Assembly (NCBI RefSeq): GCF_020819555.1
Contig: NZ_JAJHJB010000021.1
Coordinates: forward strand, 1-64,000
Source of the DNA: Pelosinus baikalensis
Lineage (GTDB): Bacteria; Bacillota; Negativicutes; DSM-13327
Direction: 5' to 3'
DNA: 64,000 nt
A model generated the notes under the pieces. The model had not been told where the DNA came from. It saw only the letters and a program-made list of their open reading frames with translations, and ran no database searches. Below are positions 1-7,562 of this stretch, piece after piece. Both the position numbers and the translations under genes were made by a program. How positions within the stretch are numbered: position 1 is the stretch's first letter; each line of letters begins with the position of its first letter.

Positions 1-77
1 CTTTCCAGACGGGAGTCCCACCCGCTATACACCATGCGCTTCTTGGCGCACGGGATGTTCCTTTTCGTCAACATAGA

Positions 78-102
78 GTTGTCAAAAAAGGACCGTCCCC
101 AA
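78..102. repeat. REP-like interspersed motif, copy 1
   Basis: The stretch reads GTTGTC, six A's and then GGACCGTCCCC. A nearly identical stretch lies at 29545-29568 with one change (GGACC to GTACC). Related G-rich versions occur near 7045 and 7271. Such short dispersed intergenic motifs are typical of REP-like elements in Firmicutes. The remaining first 165 bases of the window hold nothing I recognise. Confidence 0.5.
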
Positions 103-165
103 CTTTCTTTACAACTCTTATCTATATAAAGATAGTCTTATTTTTCGAGTCAACTTATTTTTTAC

Positions 166-690
166 TTAATCTGCATTAGCAACAATTAATGATATAGCTT
201 CTTTAGAGACTGTTTTCTCAATATAAAATGCCATGAGAAGATATAAAGGTATACTGATTGCTATATGAATCAATGTGAAGTTTACTCCTAATGAAGCTGC
301 TTCAAATACTACTATAGGAAGTTTTGTGCTTGACCATACGCCTAGAAAAAATATTACATTGGACAACTTCGCTCCTTTTTTTAGGAGAAGAACCCCCATT
401 GGAAATGCTATATATAATGGTCCTGCCGCTATAGTTCCAAGTACGAAACCTATGAGAAGTCCAGTTGCCCCTGATCCATGGCCCATATATCTTATCAAGG
501 TTTCCTTTGGAACCCAGATATCCATCAGGCCCATAATAATAAAGATCGGAGGAATTAATAAAAGCATTTCCTTCAAATTTGATAGTGTAATATCAAATGC
601 ATTTTTACCAATCTTATTATTTATAAAAAAGATTGTTATTTGTATTAAAAGAAATAGTAGTGCCCATTTATATACTTTCAATAGTTTCAT
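166..690 (-). CDS. Permease, second half (DUF318/ArsP-like)
   Basis: This is a 174-residue integral membrane protein with about four to five hydrophobic segments. It contains the motif AFPMGVLLLKKGA, which mirrors AFPLGGTLLKAGA in the upstream gene. The pair therefore looks like two halves of one duplicated-fold permease of the DUF318/ArsP-like type. The ATG lies one base past the upstream stop, so translation is probably coupled. The substrate is unknown; the family includes putative organoarsenical or metal exporters, but nothing here shows that. A PadR-type repressor is encoded just upstream. The gene ends near the left edge of the window with no clear terminator. Confidence 0.7.
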   Translation of the reverse strand: MKLLKVYKWALLFLLIQITIFFINNKIGKNAFDITLSNLKEMLLLIPPIFIIMGLMDIWVPKETLIRYMGHGSGATGLLIGFVLGTIAAGPLYIAFPMGVLLLKKGAKLSNVIFFLGVWSSTKLPIVVFEAASLGVNFTLIHIAISIPLYLLMAFYIEKTVSKEAISLIVANAD

Positions 691-691
691 T

Positions 692-1168
692 TTACATCAC
701 CATCCCTATTACAGCAGTAAATACTATACAAATCATAAATGATAAAACAATTCGTTTTACAGCGATATCCTTATTAAAATATTTTATCTCTGCTGGAAAA
801 GAGACAATACCAACAGCCATGATTGTTGAAACCAATGCAGCAACTTGCATATAGCCAGCCCCGGCTTTAAGCAACGTCCCTCCTAGAGGAAATGCCACGA
901 AACTTGGAAGTGATACAATAGACCCAATTATTAATGCTATAATTGCACCTAACACACCAGACTCTGATCCGATCAGAGTTGTAATTACACTTTGGTTAAG
1001 AACAGCCAAGGTGATTCCTATAAAAAGCATCATTGCAAGCACAATTGGAACCAATTTCTCAAATGACATCCACGCAACTTTGATGCTTTTTTTAGTTTTG
1101 TTCTTGTCCTTAATAAATGAAACTAGCAATAAAATTCCGGCAACTGAATATAAAACACTTGATACCAT
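692..1168 (-). CDS. Permease, first half (DUF318/ArsP-like)
   Basis: This is a 158-residue membrane protein with roughly four hydrophobic helices and the segment SLPSFVAFPLGGTLLKAGAG. It shares its core motif with the adjacent 174-residue gene. Full-length family members carry both halves in one chain, so here the transporter is probably a heteromer of two proteins. It starts 16 bases after the PadR gene stop, which suggests one operon: regulator, half 1, half 2. The transported substrate cannot be deduced. Confidence 0.7.
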   Translation of the reverse strand: MVSSVLYSVAGILLLVSFIKDKNKTKKSIKVAWMSFEKLVPIVLAMMLFIGITLAVLNQSVITTLIGSESGVLGAIIALIIGSIVSLPSFVAFPLGGTLLKAGAGYMQVAALVSTIMAVGIVSFPAEIKYFNKDIAVKRIVLSFMICIVFTAVIGMVM

Positions 1169-1184
1169 TTCACACCACCTTTTC

Positions 1185-1520
1185 CTAAAAATCTAATCGA
1201 TCAAACTCAGATAGAAAGTATTCAAGATTTCTTTTTCTTTCCTCAATATCATTTTTAAATTCTTTAAGCAGCCTACGTCCTTGTCCTGTTATGGTATAAC
1301 ACTTTCTTGCAGCTCCTGGATTTGCTGTATCCCAGCAAGCTTCAACAGCATCTGATTTTTCTAATTCAGAAAGTGCGCGGTAAATAGCAGGCCCATCTGC
1401 TTTAATATATGGCATGGACTCATTCATTTTGCTAAGCAACCTAGAACCATGTGTACTCTCTTTAGCTAAAAATAATAATATAAATGCCGGCAAATGACGG
1501 CCATAATTTAATTTATTCAT
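1185..1520 (-). CDS. PadR-family transcriptional regulator
   Basis: The 111-residue protein has the PadR winged-helix pattern: an N-terminal helix-turn-helix region (residues about 10-80), the typical 'GPAIYRALSELEKSD' recognition-helix and wing region, then a basic C-terminal helix for dimerisation. A GGGG ribosome-binding site precedes the ATG at 1518-1520. It is the first gene of a three-gene operon with the two permease halves and probably represses it in response to the transported compound. PadR members are ligand-responsive repressors; the ligand is unknown. Confidence 0.85.
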   Translation of the reverse strand: MNKLNYGRHLPAFILLFLAKESTHGSRLLSKMNESMPYIKADGPAIYRALSELEKSDAVEACWDTANPGAARKCYTITGQGRRLLKEFKNDIEERKRNLEYFLSEFDRLDF

Positions 1521-1869
1521 AAAAATCCCCTTTATTTTAAATCAATACATATGTGTTAATCGCATTATAGTGTTTAAAACATTATAATGTCAATTGAATT
1601 TTTACCCTAAGACTGTTTCCTTTATCTTGAAACAACTCGTTTTACCATCCATTTATCTCTATTATTACGACAATTCGGGTTTTAGCTAGTGAAGCTATCC
1701 CAAACCTTCTAAAACCACATAAAGCAAAAAAGCCACGAAATTCGTGACTTCATAAAATCTGGATTTATATGGTGGCGACGAGGGTAACCGCCCCGCTGGA
1801 CTGTCTGTCCCCATATCTCTCCCATTTATTCTAAAATAGTTGCTTTTATCTGGACATTGTATATCAAGA
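1521..1869. other. Intergenic region without a gene
   Basis: It holds the PadR operon promoter region at the left and a weak terminator for the small gene on the right. A GC-rich piece (about 1770-1815) looks unlike its AT-rich surroundings, but I could not assign it to any RNA or gene. Confidence 0.5.
1724..1748 (-). terminator. Weak intrinsic terminator
   Basis: On the minus strand a short hairpin (arms 1734-1739 and 1741-1746) is followed by six T's. It lies downstream of the 96-residue gene at 1870-2160. The stem is short, so the call is tentative. Confidence 0.4.
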
Positions 1870-2160
1870 TTACTCTACTCTTTTTTCATCCTGTTTTGTC
1901 AAAAGTTTAGGATTTATAAAATGTCCTGCTAACATTGACAGTACAAATGCAATAATTTTTGTAGTAATTGATTTCAAAAAGGGTAAAGGTATTAATGGCT
2001 TTGTATAGCTTTCCTGAAGTTCTCTTTGACTTTCTTCTTCCCTATATTTACAATAGGCTTTATTGGCTATTTTTTCTGCTTCATCTTCTTCCAAACCTTT
2101 TGCGTAAAGATTAACTATTACTTTTTCCAAACTTCTTCCGCTTCTTAATTGACGTAACAC
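1870..2160 (-). CDS. Hypothetical protein with one C-terminal membrane segment
   Basis: This 96-residue ORF starts with GTG. The N-terminal 60 residues are charged and helical, and residues about 66-85 form a hydrophobic segment. I do not recognise the family. The upstream in-frame codons include a stop, so GTG 2158-2160 is the first usable start. A 14-codon mini-ORF (ATG at 2187-2189) with a better ribosome-binding site overlaps the start in another frame. Either translation is coupled to it, or the original N-terminus has been frameshifted. Confidence 0.5.
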   Translation of the reverse strand: MLRQLRSGRSLEKVIVNLYAKGLEEDEAEKIANKAYCKYREEESQRELQESYTKPLIPLPFLKSITTKIIAFVLSMLAGHFINPKLLTKQDEKRVE

Positions 2161-2392
2161 GGTGAAATAGTTTTATTGTAGTTCATCATCTTACCTCACT
2201 TCTTCCTATAATTTTCTACAAAATTATATCTAAGCCGTCCCTAAAACCTCACCTTCCATAGTAAATTCAGAGGGCAGTTCCCCAAATGCAAATAAACCCA
2301 CAAATGATAAACTATGAGATTCCATAAAAAGCAAAAATATCCTGCCAAATTCTTGTAAAACTTAGTGAATTGGCAATACAGGATTCTCCGTG

Positions 2393-3250
2393 TTACCAGA
2401 CTAATCGACGGACACTCCCATCTCCCCACGTTCCGACAAAGAGCTGCCCGGACGAATTGAAGGCCAGTGCTACAGGACTTTTCAAACCACTCACAATGGA
2501 TGTGACTTCTCTCCCATTAGCAGTTATCTTTTTTACAGTCCCACCACTGGCATCTACTGCAAGTATTTCCCCACTAGTTGTTGCAACAATACCACAGCCT
2601 GCTGACTGAAATTCAGTTGATATTGTCTGAATTTCTCCAGCCACAATCCTTGTTATGCCATACCCATAATTAGCCACATATAAGCTTCCATCTGCATGTT
2701 CAACTACACCAACCGGAGTATGTAGCCCCCGGGCGATAATACTACTCTTTCCACCTGATTCCACTCTGACGATCTCCCCACTACTCCGGTTAGTCACTAA
2801 CAAGTCACCCTTTCTGTTAAAGGCAATACCTGTTGGAGTATGCAGGCCTTTTGCGTAAACACTGATATCACCAGACGGACTGACCCGATAAATGCTATCT
2901 TTGTAGTCCGAAACATAGACAAAACCAGCTGCATCACAGGCTAGTCCCGCTGGCGAGCCACTTATTGAGGCCAATACTGAACGTTGACCATTCCTGGTAA
3001 TTCGCTCTACCGTCCCGCCACTCCAATTGGCCACATACATTGTGCCTGCGGAGTCAAAAGCGATCGCAGTCGGCGAACGAAATCCATCTATTGTATTTGT
3101 GTCTGTGTGTATAGCATCTGCTATTTGATCTTGGCCAGTTTCACTAGGTAACACTTGTTCCAAAGATTTTATTTCCTGGCAACCGATGAATAGAACGATT
3201 ACCAACAGCCCAACTCCCACCCAAGCTATTTTCTTCATTGAGTTACCCAT
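2393..3250 (-). CDS. NHL-repeat beta-propeller lipoprotein
   Basis: The 285-residue product has a lipoprotein signal peptide ending in the lipobox FIGC (Cys about residue 24). It continues with about six NHL/SMP-30-like repeats, each with a pattern like 'SPTAIAFDSAGTMYVANWSGGTVERI'-type blades, here split across residues 55-285. It is probably a membrane-anchored beta-propeller outside the cytoplasmic membrane; ligand or activity is unknown. A GGAGG ribosome-binding site precedes ATG 3248-3250. It lies 55 bases downstream of the aldo/keto reductase gene in the same direction and may be cotranscribed with it. Confidence 0.8.
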   Translation of the reverse strand: MGNSMKKIAWVGVGLLVIVLFIGCQEIKSLEQVLPSETGQDQIADAIHTDTNTIDGFRSPTAIAFDSAGTMYVANWSGGTVERITRNGQRSVLASISGSPAGLACDAAGFVYVSDYKDSIYRVSPSGDISVYAKGLHTPTGIAFNRKGDLLVTNRSSGEIVRVESGGKSSIIARGLHTPVGVVEHADGSLYVANYGYGITRIVAGEIQTISTEFQSAGCGIVATTSGEILAVDASGGTVKKITANGREVTSIVSGLKSPVALAFNSSGQLFVGTWGDGSVRRLVW

Positions 3251-3305
3251 AGACGCTCCTCCGTATAGAACTGGATTACATTTATTTTAGAATCCACATA
3301 CTTCA

Positions 3306-4292
3306 TTAGGCTTCCACTCCTACCATCCCTGCTTCTGTATAACGGTCTCCTAACACAGCTTTTATAGGTACTGCAGATTCAATTTCACTGATTTCTTCAG
3401 CACTTAATTCAATAGTTACTGCTTCTATATTATCCATAAGATATTTGTGCCTCTTGGTGCCTGGAATAGGAACGATGTCTTCACCTTTTGCCAATACCCA
3501 AGCCAACGAAATCTGGGCGGCTGTCACTCCCTTTTGCTCGGCAATCTTTGCTAGCCGATCAGCAAGTTTTAAGTTATGGACTAAGTTTTCACCTTGCAAG
3601 CGCGGCATGCTTTTCCTGAAATCGCTTTCCTTCTCCAATAGAGCCTGATTCAATTGCCCAGTAAGTAGACCGCGACATAGAGGACTGTATGCAACAAAAC
3701 CGATACCTAATTCTCGCAGAACCGGCAGCACTTCATTTTCAATATGGCGGGTCATAAGCGAGTATTCTGACTGAACCGCCGTCAGTGGGTGCACGCTGTG
3801 AGCCCTTCTAATAGTGGATGCCGAGGCCTCGGATATGCCAATGTATCGGACCTTGCCCTGCTGGACCAGATTAGCCATTGCGCCGATCGTCTCCTCGATT
3901 GGAACGTTTACATCAATCCGATGTAGATAATACAAATCAATTACGTCCCTTTTCAGCCTCCGCAAACTGGCCTCAGCCGCCTGTTGGACATATTCGGGGC
4001 GTCCACTAATTTGTCGTTCATAAACCCCTGGTTCTCTTACGATGCCGAACTTAGTAGCTACAAATACATCACCGCACCATTCTTTTAGAATATCACCCAG
4101 CAACTCTTCATTTTGACCGTTAGCATAACAATCAGCCGTATCCAGAAAGGTAACCCCAGATTCGAGGGCCCCTAACAGAGTCTTTCGCGATTCTGCATAC
4201 TCGCTTTTACCGTAGAATTCACTCATTCCCATACAACCTAAGCCAACTGCCGATACTATTGGACCAAATTTCCCTAAAATTCTTGTTTTCAT
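3306..4292 (-). CDS. Aldo/keto reductase
   Basis: The 328-residue protein shows the AKR TIM-barrel family pattern. The catalytic tetrad is visible: Asp51 and Tyr56 in DTADCY, Lys81 in ATKFG and His124 in YYLHRID. The C-terminal NADPH-binding region is present (VPIPGTKRHKYL). It resembles the AKR13-type proteins that reduce small aldehydes. AAAGGAG precedes ATG 4290-4292. It follows a 56-residue ferredoxin gene by 21 bases, so the two probably share an mRNA. The divergent XRE/MmyB-type regulator at 4575 is the likely controller. Confidence 0.9.
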   Translation of the reverse strand: MKTRILGKFGPIVSAVGLGCMGMSEFYGKSEYAESRKTLLGALESGVTFLDTADCYANGQNEELLGDILKEWCGDVFVATKFGIVREPGVYERQISGRPEYVQQAAEASLRRLKRDVIDLYYLHRIDVNVPIEETIGAMANLVQQGKVRYIGISEASASTIRRAHSVHPLTAVQSEYSLMTRHIENEVLPVLRELGIGFVAYSPLCRGLLTGQLNQALLEKESDFRKSMPRLQGENLVHNLKLADRLAKIAEQKGVTAAQISLAWVLAKGEDIVPIPGTKRHKYLMDNIEAVTIELSAEEISEIESAVPIKAVLGDRYTEAGMVGVEA

Positions 4293-4313
4293 ATTATTAA
4301 TCTCCTTTAATTC

Positions 4314-4484
4314 TTATATTGAAATTATTTTTATAGCTGCCTCATCTAGCGGACATGCATTCTCACAGGCACCACACCCAACACATTTATGAGAGTCAAC
4401 ATATGGGCGCTTGCGATCATCAAGAACTACCGCGTTTACCGGGCATTGTTCTTTGCAAATAAGACACATCTCACGTCGGTTCAT
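4314..4484 (-). CDS. Small 4Fe-4S ferredoxin-like protein
   Basis: The ORF runs from ATG 4482-4484 to TAA 4314-4316 and encodes 56 residues. It has two cluster motifs: CLICKEQCP and CVGCGACENACP. The second is a full C-x2-C-x2-C-x3-CP motif. The first lacks the leading cysteine (Arg4 in its place), so the product has seven cluster cysteines and may hold a [3Fe-4S] plus a [4Fe-4S] cluster, or only one. It lies directly upstream of the aldo/keto reductase gene and could donate electrons to it or to an unlinked enzyme. A run of seven G's sits at the ribosome-binding site. A missing N-terminus cannot be excluded. Confidence 0.75.
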   Translation of the reverse strand: MNRREMCLICKEQCPVNAVVLDDRKRPYVDSHKCVGCGACENACPLDEAAIKIISI

Positions 4485-4574
4485 ATCCCATATCCCCCCC
4501 AGTTGTTTTCGCCTAACGTTCGTGATACTATTATCTCAAAGGCATCATACTAATAATAGGAGTGAGTTTATCCT
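4485..4574. promoter_or_regulatory. Divergent promoter region
   Basis: The 90 bases between the divergent ferredoxin/AKR genes and the XRE/MmyB-type regulator must hold both promoters. AGGAG at about 4559-4563 precedes the regulator ATG. No clear operator palindrome was found. Confidence 0.4.
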
Positions 4575-5453
4575 ATGAGTAATACTACCTGTTTGGTAAA
4601 CCAAGCTGTGGAAAAGAACCGCCGAATCGAATTGGCTAAATTCCTGCGCAACCGTCGTGAACGGCTAAACCCTAAAGAGTATAACCTCCTCGTCTCATTA
4701 AGAAGGCGGACCCTCGGACTTCGTCGGGAAGAAGTCGCACAACTGGCAGGAGTAGGCGTGTCTTGGTATACTTGGTTAGAACAGGGGCGTCCAATCACGG
4801 TATCCGAACAAGTACTAGAAAGTATCACCCACGTTCTCAAGCTGGACTGGGCAGAACGTCGGCATCTATTCTTGCTGGCACGGGATCATCCTCCCTCTCT
4901 GCCACAACGCAATGAAAACACTCCTCCCATTATCCCTGGTCTACAAGATATACTTGATGCTTTTGGTATTTGTCCTGCCTATGCATTGGACCGTTGCTGG
5001 AATATTGTCTCGTGGAATCGTAGCGCCTGTGAAGTATTCGTAGATTTCTCAACCCTACCTGCTCAAGAACAAAACTTCGTATGGCTGCTATTTACCCATC
5101 CCGCCATGACAGATAGGCTATTAAACTGGGAAACCCTTGCCAGGCGGTGCCTCGCGGTATTCCGCTTTGGTACCGATCAATATATTGGGGAATCATGGTA
5201 TATAGAATTTGTTGAAAACATAAAATGCGCCAATCCCCTTTTCCGAGAGTGGTGGGAGCAATATGACATTGCAACAACTCCTCCGGAGCGAAAAGAATTC
5301 AATCACCCTAAAGTGGGGCGATTAGTTCTGCGCCCAACAGTACTGTCACTCCCCGCGGCGCCGGAACTAAAAATAGTCGTCTATACACCGTTTCCCGACG
5401 AAAATACAGCCGAGAAACTTGCTAAACTGATAAGACTGACTGGAACGAGCTAA
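4575..5453 (+). CDS. XRE-family regulator with MmyB-like ligand-binding domain
   Basis: The 292-residue protein begins with an unusual N-terminus, followed by the typical helix-turn-helix at about residues 38-95 (GLRREEVAQLAGVGVSWYT, then WLEQGR). A C-terminal PAS-like MmyB domain spans residues about 115-290. This architecture is common in actinobacterial and some Firmicute regulators that control an adjacent divergent oxidoreductase. It is transcribed away from the ferredoxin/aldo-keto reductase pair and is likely its regulator. MmyB-like domains have been reported to bind fatty acids; the ligand here is not known. Confidence 0.85.
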   Translation: MSNTTCLVNQAVEKNRRIELAKFLRNRRERLNPKEYNLLVSLRRRTLGLRREEVAQLAGVGVSWYTWLEQGRPITVSEQVLESITHVLKLDWAERRHLFLLARDHPPSLPQRNENTPPIIPGLQDILDAFGICPAYALDRCWNIVSWNRSACEVFVDFSTLPAQEQNFVWLLFTHPAMTDRLLNWETLARRCLAVFRFGTDQYIGESWYIEFVENIKCANPLFREWWEQYDIATTPPERKEFNHPKVGRLVLRPTVLSLPAAPELKIVVYTPFPDENTAEKLAKLIRLTGTS

Positions 5454-5481
5454 CATTAAACTATTTTTATAACAAAACAAA

Positions 5482-5507
5482 GCCCCAACCCCGCAAAGGG
5501 TTGAGGC
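5482..5507. terminator. Bidirectional terminator
   Basis: A GC-rich hairpin (GCCCCAACCC, loop CGCAAA, GGGTTGAGGC) lies between the convergent regulator and aldo/keto reductase genes. On the minus strand it is followed by a T-rich tract. Confidence 0.7.
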
Positions 5508-5581
5508 CATTTTGCACTGTCTTCAGAAGCAATTATAACCATAGCAATTCACCAAACCTTAACCTAAGGGTAGTTGCTATG

Positions 5582-6481
5582 TTAGATAGAACAATTCATA
5601 GTTTCCATTAAATGTTCTATTGAAGATGTAGTAAGCAGTGCAACACTACCACCGAATTGCTGCATTATATATTTTAGAACCCATTGATTAGGACTCTTTT
5701 CTTCTTCTAACAGTTTCTTTAATTTTCTTTGATTAAACAATGTATCGTAACCCTCATGCAATATCTGCTGCTGATTATATTGCCCCTTAAGCAGAGGCGA
5801 ATACGCAACCAATGTCAAGTCTCTATAATACTCGATGTATTTCTGCAATCCTTGATCCACTGCAACTTGAGGATAAAAATCCGTATCAATGGTTGGAGTT
5901 AGATAACTATATCGCTGTTGAATTGCATTAAAAAAATGATAATTGTATTTTTCACAAATTTTTCTAGCGCTTTCTATACGCCATGTATAAAAATTGCTGC
6001 AGCCAATTGCTCTAATCAATCCTTTGTCTACTAACTCTGATAAAGTAGCCATAGTTTCTTCCTGAGGCGTTTTAAAATCATCCACATGAAGATATAGTAA
6101 GTCTAAATAGTCTGATTGCAAGTTTTCTATGGATTCTTGTACACTCTTTAGGATTACTTTTCTACCTAATCCTTGCATATTTGTAAAATCATTAACATTC
6201 ATATTGCCTGGCTTTGCACCGAGTTTGGTCGCAAGTATTATATTGCCTCTGTTACCTTCTTTTTTTAACCACCGTCCTATAGTCTTTTCACTTTCACTAC
6301 CATCCCCACCATTCCAAACAGCATAGTTATTAGCTGTATCAAAGAAATTACCACCGCATCTAACATATGCATTCATTAGCTCAAATGCTTGTTCCTCATG
6401 AACTTTAGTCCCAAAATTAATACAACCAAGGCCTATCTGAGAGACCTTCAATGAAGATTTCCCCAAACTTATTTGATTCAT
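5582..6481 (-). CDS. Aldo/keto reductase
   Basis: The 299-residue TIM-barrel oxidoreductase has the AKR tetrad: Asp48 and Tyr53 in FFDTANNY, Lys86 in ATKLG and His in YLHVDD. An insertion after the tyrosine (WNGGDGSESEK) is typical of the YcsN/AKR11-like branch. It is only distantly related to the AKR at 3306-4292. The start ATG is at 6479-6481. It diverges from the HxlR-type regulator at 6615, which is the probable controller. The substrate is unknown. Confidence 0.85.
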   Translation of the reverse strand: MNQISLGKSSLKVSQIGLGCINFGTKVHEEQAFELMNAYVRCGGNFFDTANNYAVWNGGDGSESEKTIGRWLKKEGNRGNIILATKLGAKPGNMNVNDFTNMQGLGRKVILKSVQESIENLQSDYLDLLYLHVDDFKTPQEETMATLSELVDKGLIRAIGCSNFYTWRIESARKICEKYNYHFFNAIQQRYSYLTPTIDTDFYPQVAVDQGLQKYIEYYRDLTLVAYSPLLKGQYNQQQILHEGYDTLFNQRKLKKLLEEEKSPNQWVLKYIMQQFGGSVALLTTSSIEHLMETMNCSI

Positions 6482-6498
6482 ATTAACACCCCCGCGTT

Positions 6499-6557
6499 AA
6501 GTATACTATCTAGTGGACTATCTAGAAATATGTACCTTTTTGTGGTATGGTATACTT
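6499..6557. promoter_or_regulatory. Divergent promoter with repeated half-sites
   Basis: Between the divergent AKR and HxlR genes there is a direct repeat ACTATCTAG-TGG-ACTATCTAG (about 6505-6525) and an inverted pair AAGTATAC (6499-6506) / GTATACTT (6550-6557). HxlR regulators bind short palindromes near their own divergent promoters, so these are candidate operators. Confidence 0.45.
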
Positions 6558-6614
6558 TAAGTAACTATCAATTATTTATTGTAATTACAATTACTTAAGG
6601 AAGGTATTCTTTTT

Positions 6615-6952
6615 ATGAAAGAATGGGAAAAAGATTGTCCAATATTATTAACCCAACGTCTTATATCTGGTAAATGGAAACTGTCATTATTTGGTTCTTA
6701 GCACAAAATAATGTAATGCGTTTTGGTGAACTAAAAAATGCATTTGATGATTCTCTATTGACACAAAAAATGCTCACACAACATCTTAAGGATCTTGAGC
6801 GAGATCATTTGGTAAACCGTCAAGTGTATAATGAAATGCCGCCAAAAGTAGAATACAGCCTAACTCCTACAGGTAAAAGCTTCATTCCCGTTTTAGAACA
6901 CATGGAAAAATGGGGTCAGCATTATATGCATATACATACTGATGAAGCATAA
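6615..6952 (+). pseudogene. HxlR-family regulator with a one-base frameshift
   Basis: The natural start is ATG 6615 behind AAGGAAGG. The first frame encodes 28 residues up to GKWKLSLFGS and stops at 6699-6701. The family continuation (VIIWFLAQNNVMRFGELKN...) is in the next frame from 6674. Adding one A in the GGAAAC stretch near 6680 would give 'GKWKTVIIWFL' and a 112-residue protein, the usual HxlR length. The N-terminal Cys8 before 'PILL' matches the conserved HxlR redox cysteine. It is probably an inactivated repressor of the divergent aldo/keto reductase. A sequencing error in the A run is an alternative. Confidence 0.8.
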
Positions 6953-7123
6953 ATATTTGCAGCTTGTATTCCTCGTTAAATATTTATGCAGTTATAATAC
7001 TGTTAATTCATGTAACATGTTAATTATAGAATTTCATAAAACAGGGGACAGCTCCGGCGAGTCAACTCAATAATCGAAATTTACTCTCCTTAATCTATCT
7101 TCTTGATATTGACCATAAACATA

Positions 7124-7165
7124 AAACTCCTGCACGGATTCGCGCTAGAATCCTTACAGGAGTTT
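7124..7165. repeat. Imperfect hairpin
   Basis: The arms AAACTCCTG (7124-7132) and CAGGAGTTT (7157-7165) enclose a second inner pair GGATTC / GAATCC. No T tract follows, so it is more likely a repeat-type hairpin than a terminator. Confidence 0.5.
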
Positions 7166-7316
7166 CTTCGCTGTTATCAGTGATACGGTTTTGCGCATCA
7201 TCTTTAACGGCGAATTTTAACTATTTGAGTCAAAGAACCGTCAGACCGTGTGAAAAGCAACCTCAAATGTCAAGGGGGACAGGTCCTTCGACACAGTGAC
7301 TTTCTTATCTACAGCA

Positions 7317-7341
7317 GAAAGGGTCAATGTTATTATAAGCG
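7317..7341. repeat. Dispersed repeat, half copy
   Basis: These 25 bases are identical to 29701-29725, where the same sequence forms one arm of a perfect 20-bp inverted repeat. Here only one arm is present. Confidence 0.65.
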
Positions 7342-7401
7342 AAGGATCGAAAATATCCACTACGACTTCTTCCCATCTCATTTTGATCTCATTACATTCT
7401 C

Positions 7402-7424
7402 ATTAGACAAAGATTAGAATTAGA
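7402..7424 (+). promoter_or_regulatory. Three-hexamer response-regulator box, copy 1
   Basis: ATTAGA (7402-7407), CAAAG, ATTAGA (7413-7418), ATTAGA (7419-7424). A hexamer-N5-hexamer direct repeat with 11-bp period is the classical binding pattern of OmpR/PmrA-type winged-helix regulators. The same three hexamers with the same spacer occur at 16438-16460. It lies about 85 bp upstream of the response regulator start; a -10-like TATAAT is at 7473-7478. Autoregulation is inferred. Confidence 0.6.
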
Positions 7425-7540
7425 TTAAAAAAAGTTATTTGCTCTTCCTATCTGTACAAAAAAATGTTCTTATATAATTAAGAAGTATTATTTAAGGAGG
7501 GATCGTTTTCATGTCGACGAAAAATACAACTATATTAATT

Positions 7541-7562
7541 GTGGAAGATGAGTGGAAGATGA
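7541..7562 (+). repeat. 11-bp tandem duplication inside the response regulator gene
   Basis: GTGGAAGATGA occurs at 7541-7551 and again, exactly, at 7552-7562. It shifts the frame opened by ATG 7511 (behind AAGGAGG at 7494-7500), which then stops near 7647. Deleting one copy makes 7511-8214 a 693-base ORF of 230 residues. Confidence 0.95.

Larger units (their letters stand above)
6953..7391. other. Gene-free region with dispersed repeats
   Basis: No coding region is seen. The region contains a hairpin at 7124-7165, G-rich REP-like motifs near 7045 and 7271, a degenerate copy of the 'TGATACGGT' repeat near 7171-7190, and a 25-base copy (7317-7341) of an element also found at 29701-29725. Confidence 0.6.

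Noticed and set aside
1..60. Possible end of a mobile element at the left edge
   Set aside because: Too short and no protein or repeat family recognised; the left context is missing.
1770..1815. GC-rich piece looking like the flank of a tRNA gene
   Set aside because: No cloverleaf, anticodon arm or T-loop could be drawn on either strand.
7124..7190. Riboswitch upstream of the response regulator
   Set aside because: Only simple hairpins and dispersed repeats, and the region lies upstream of the likely promoter.
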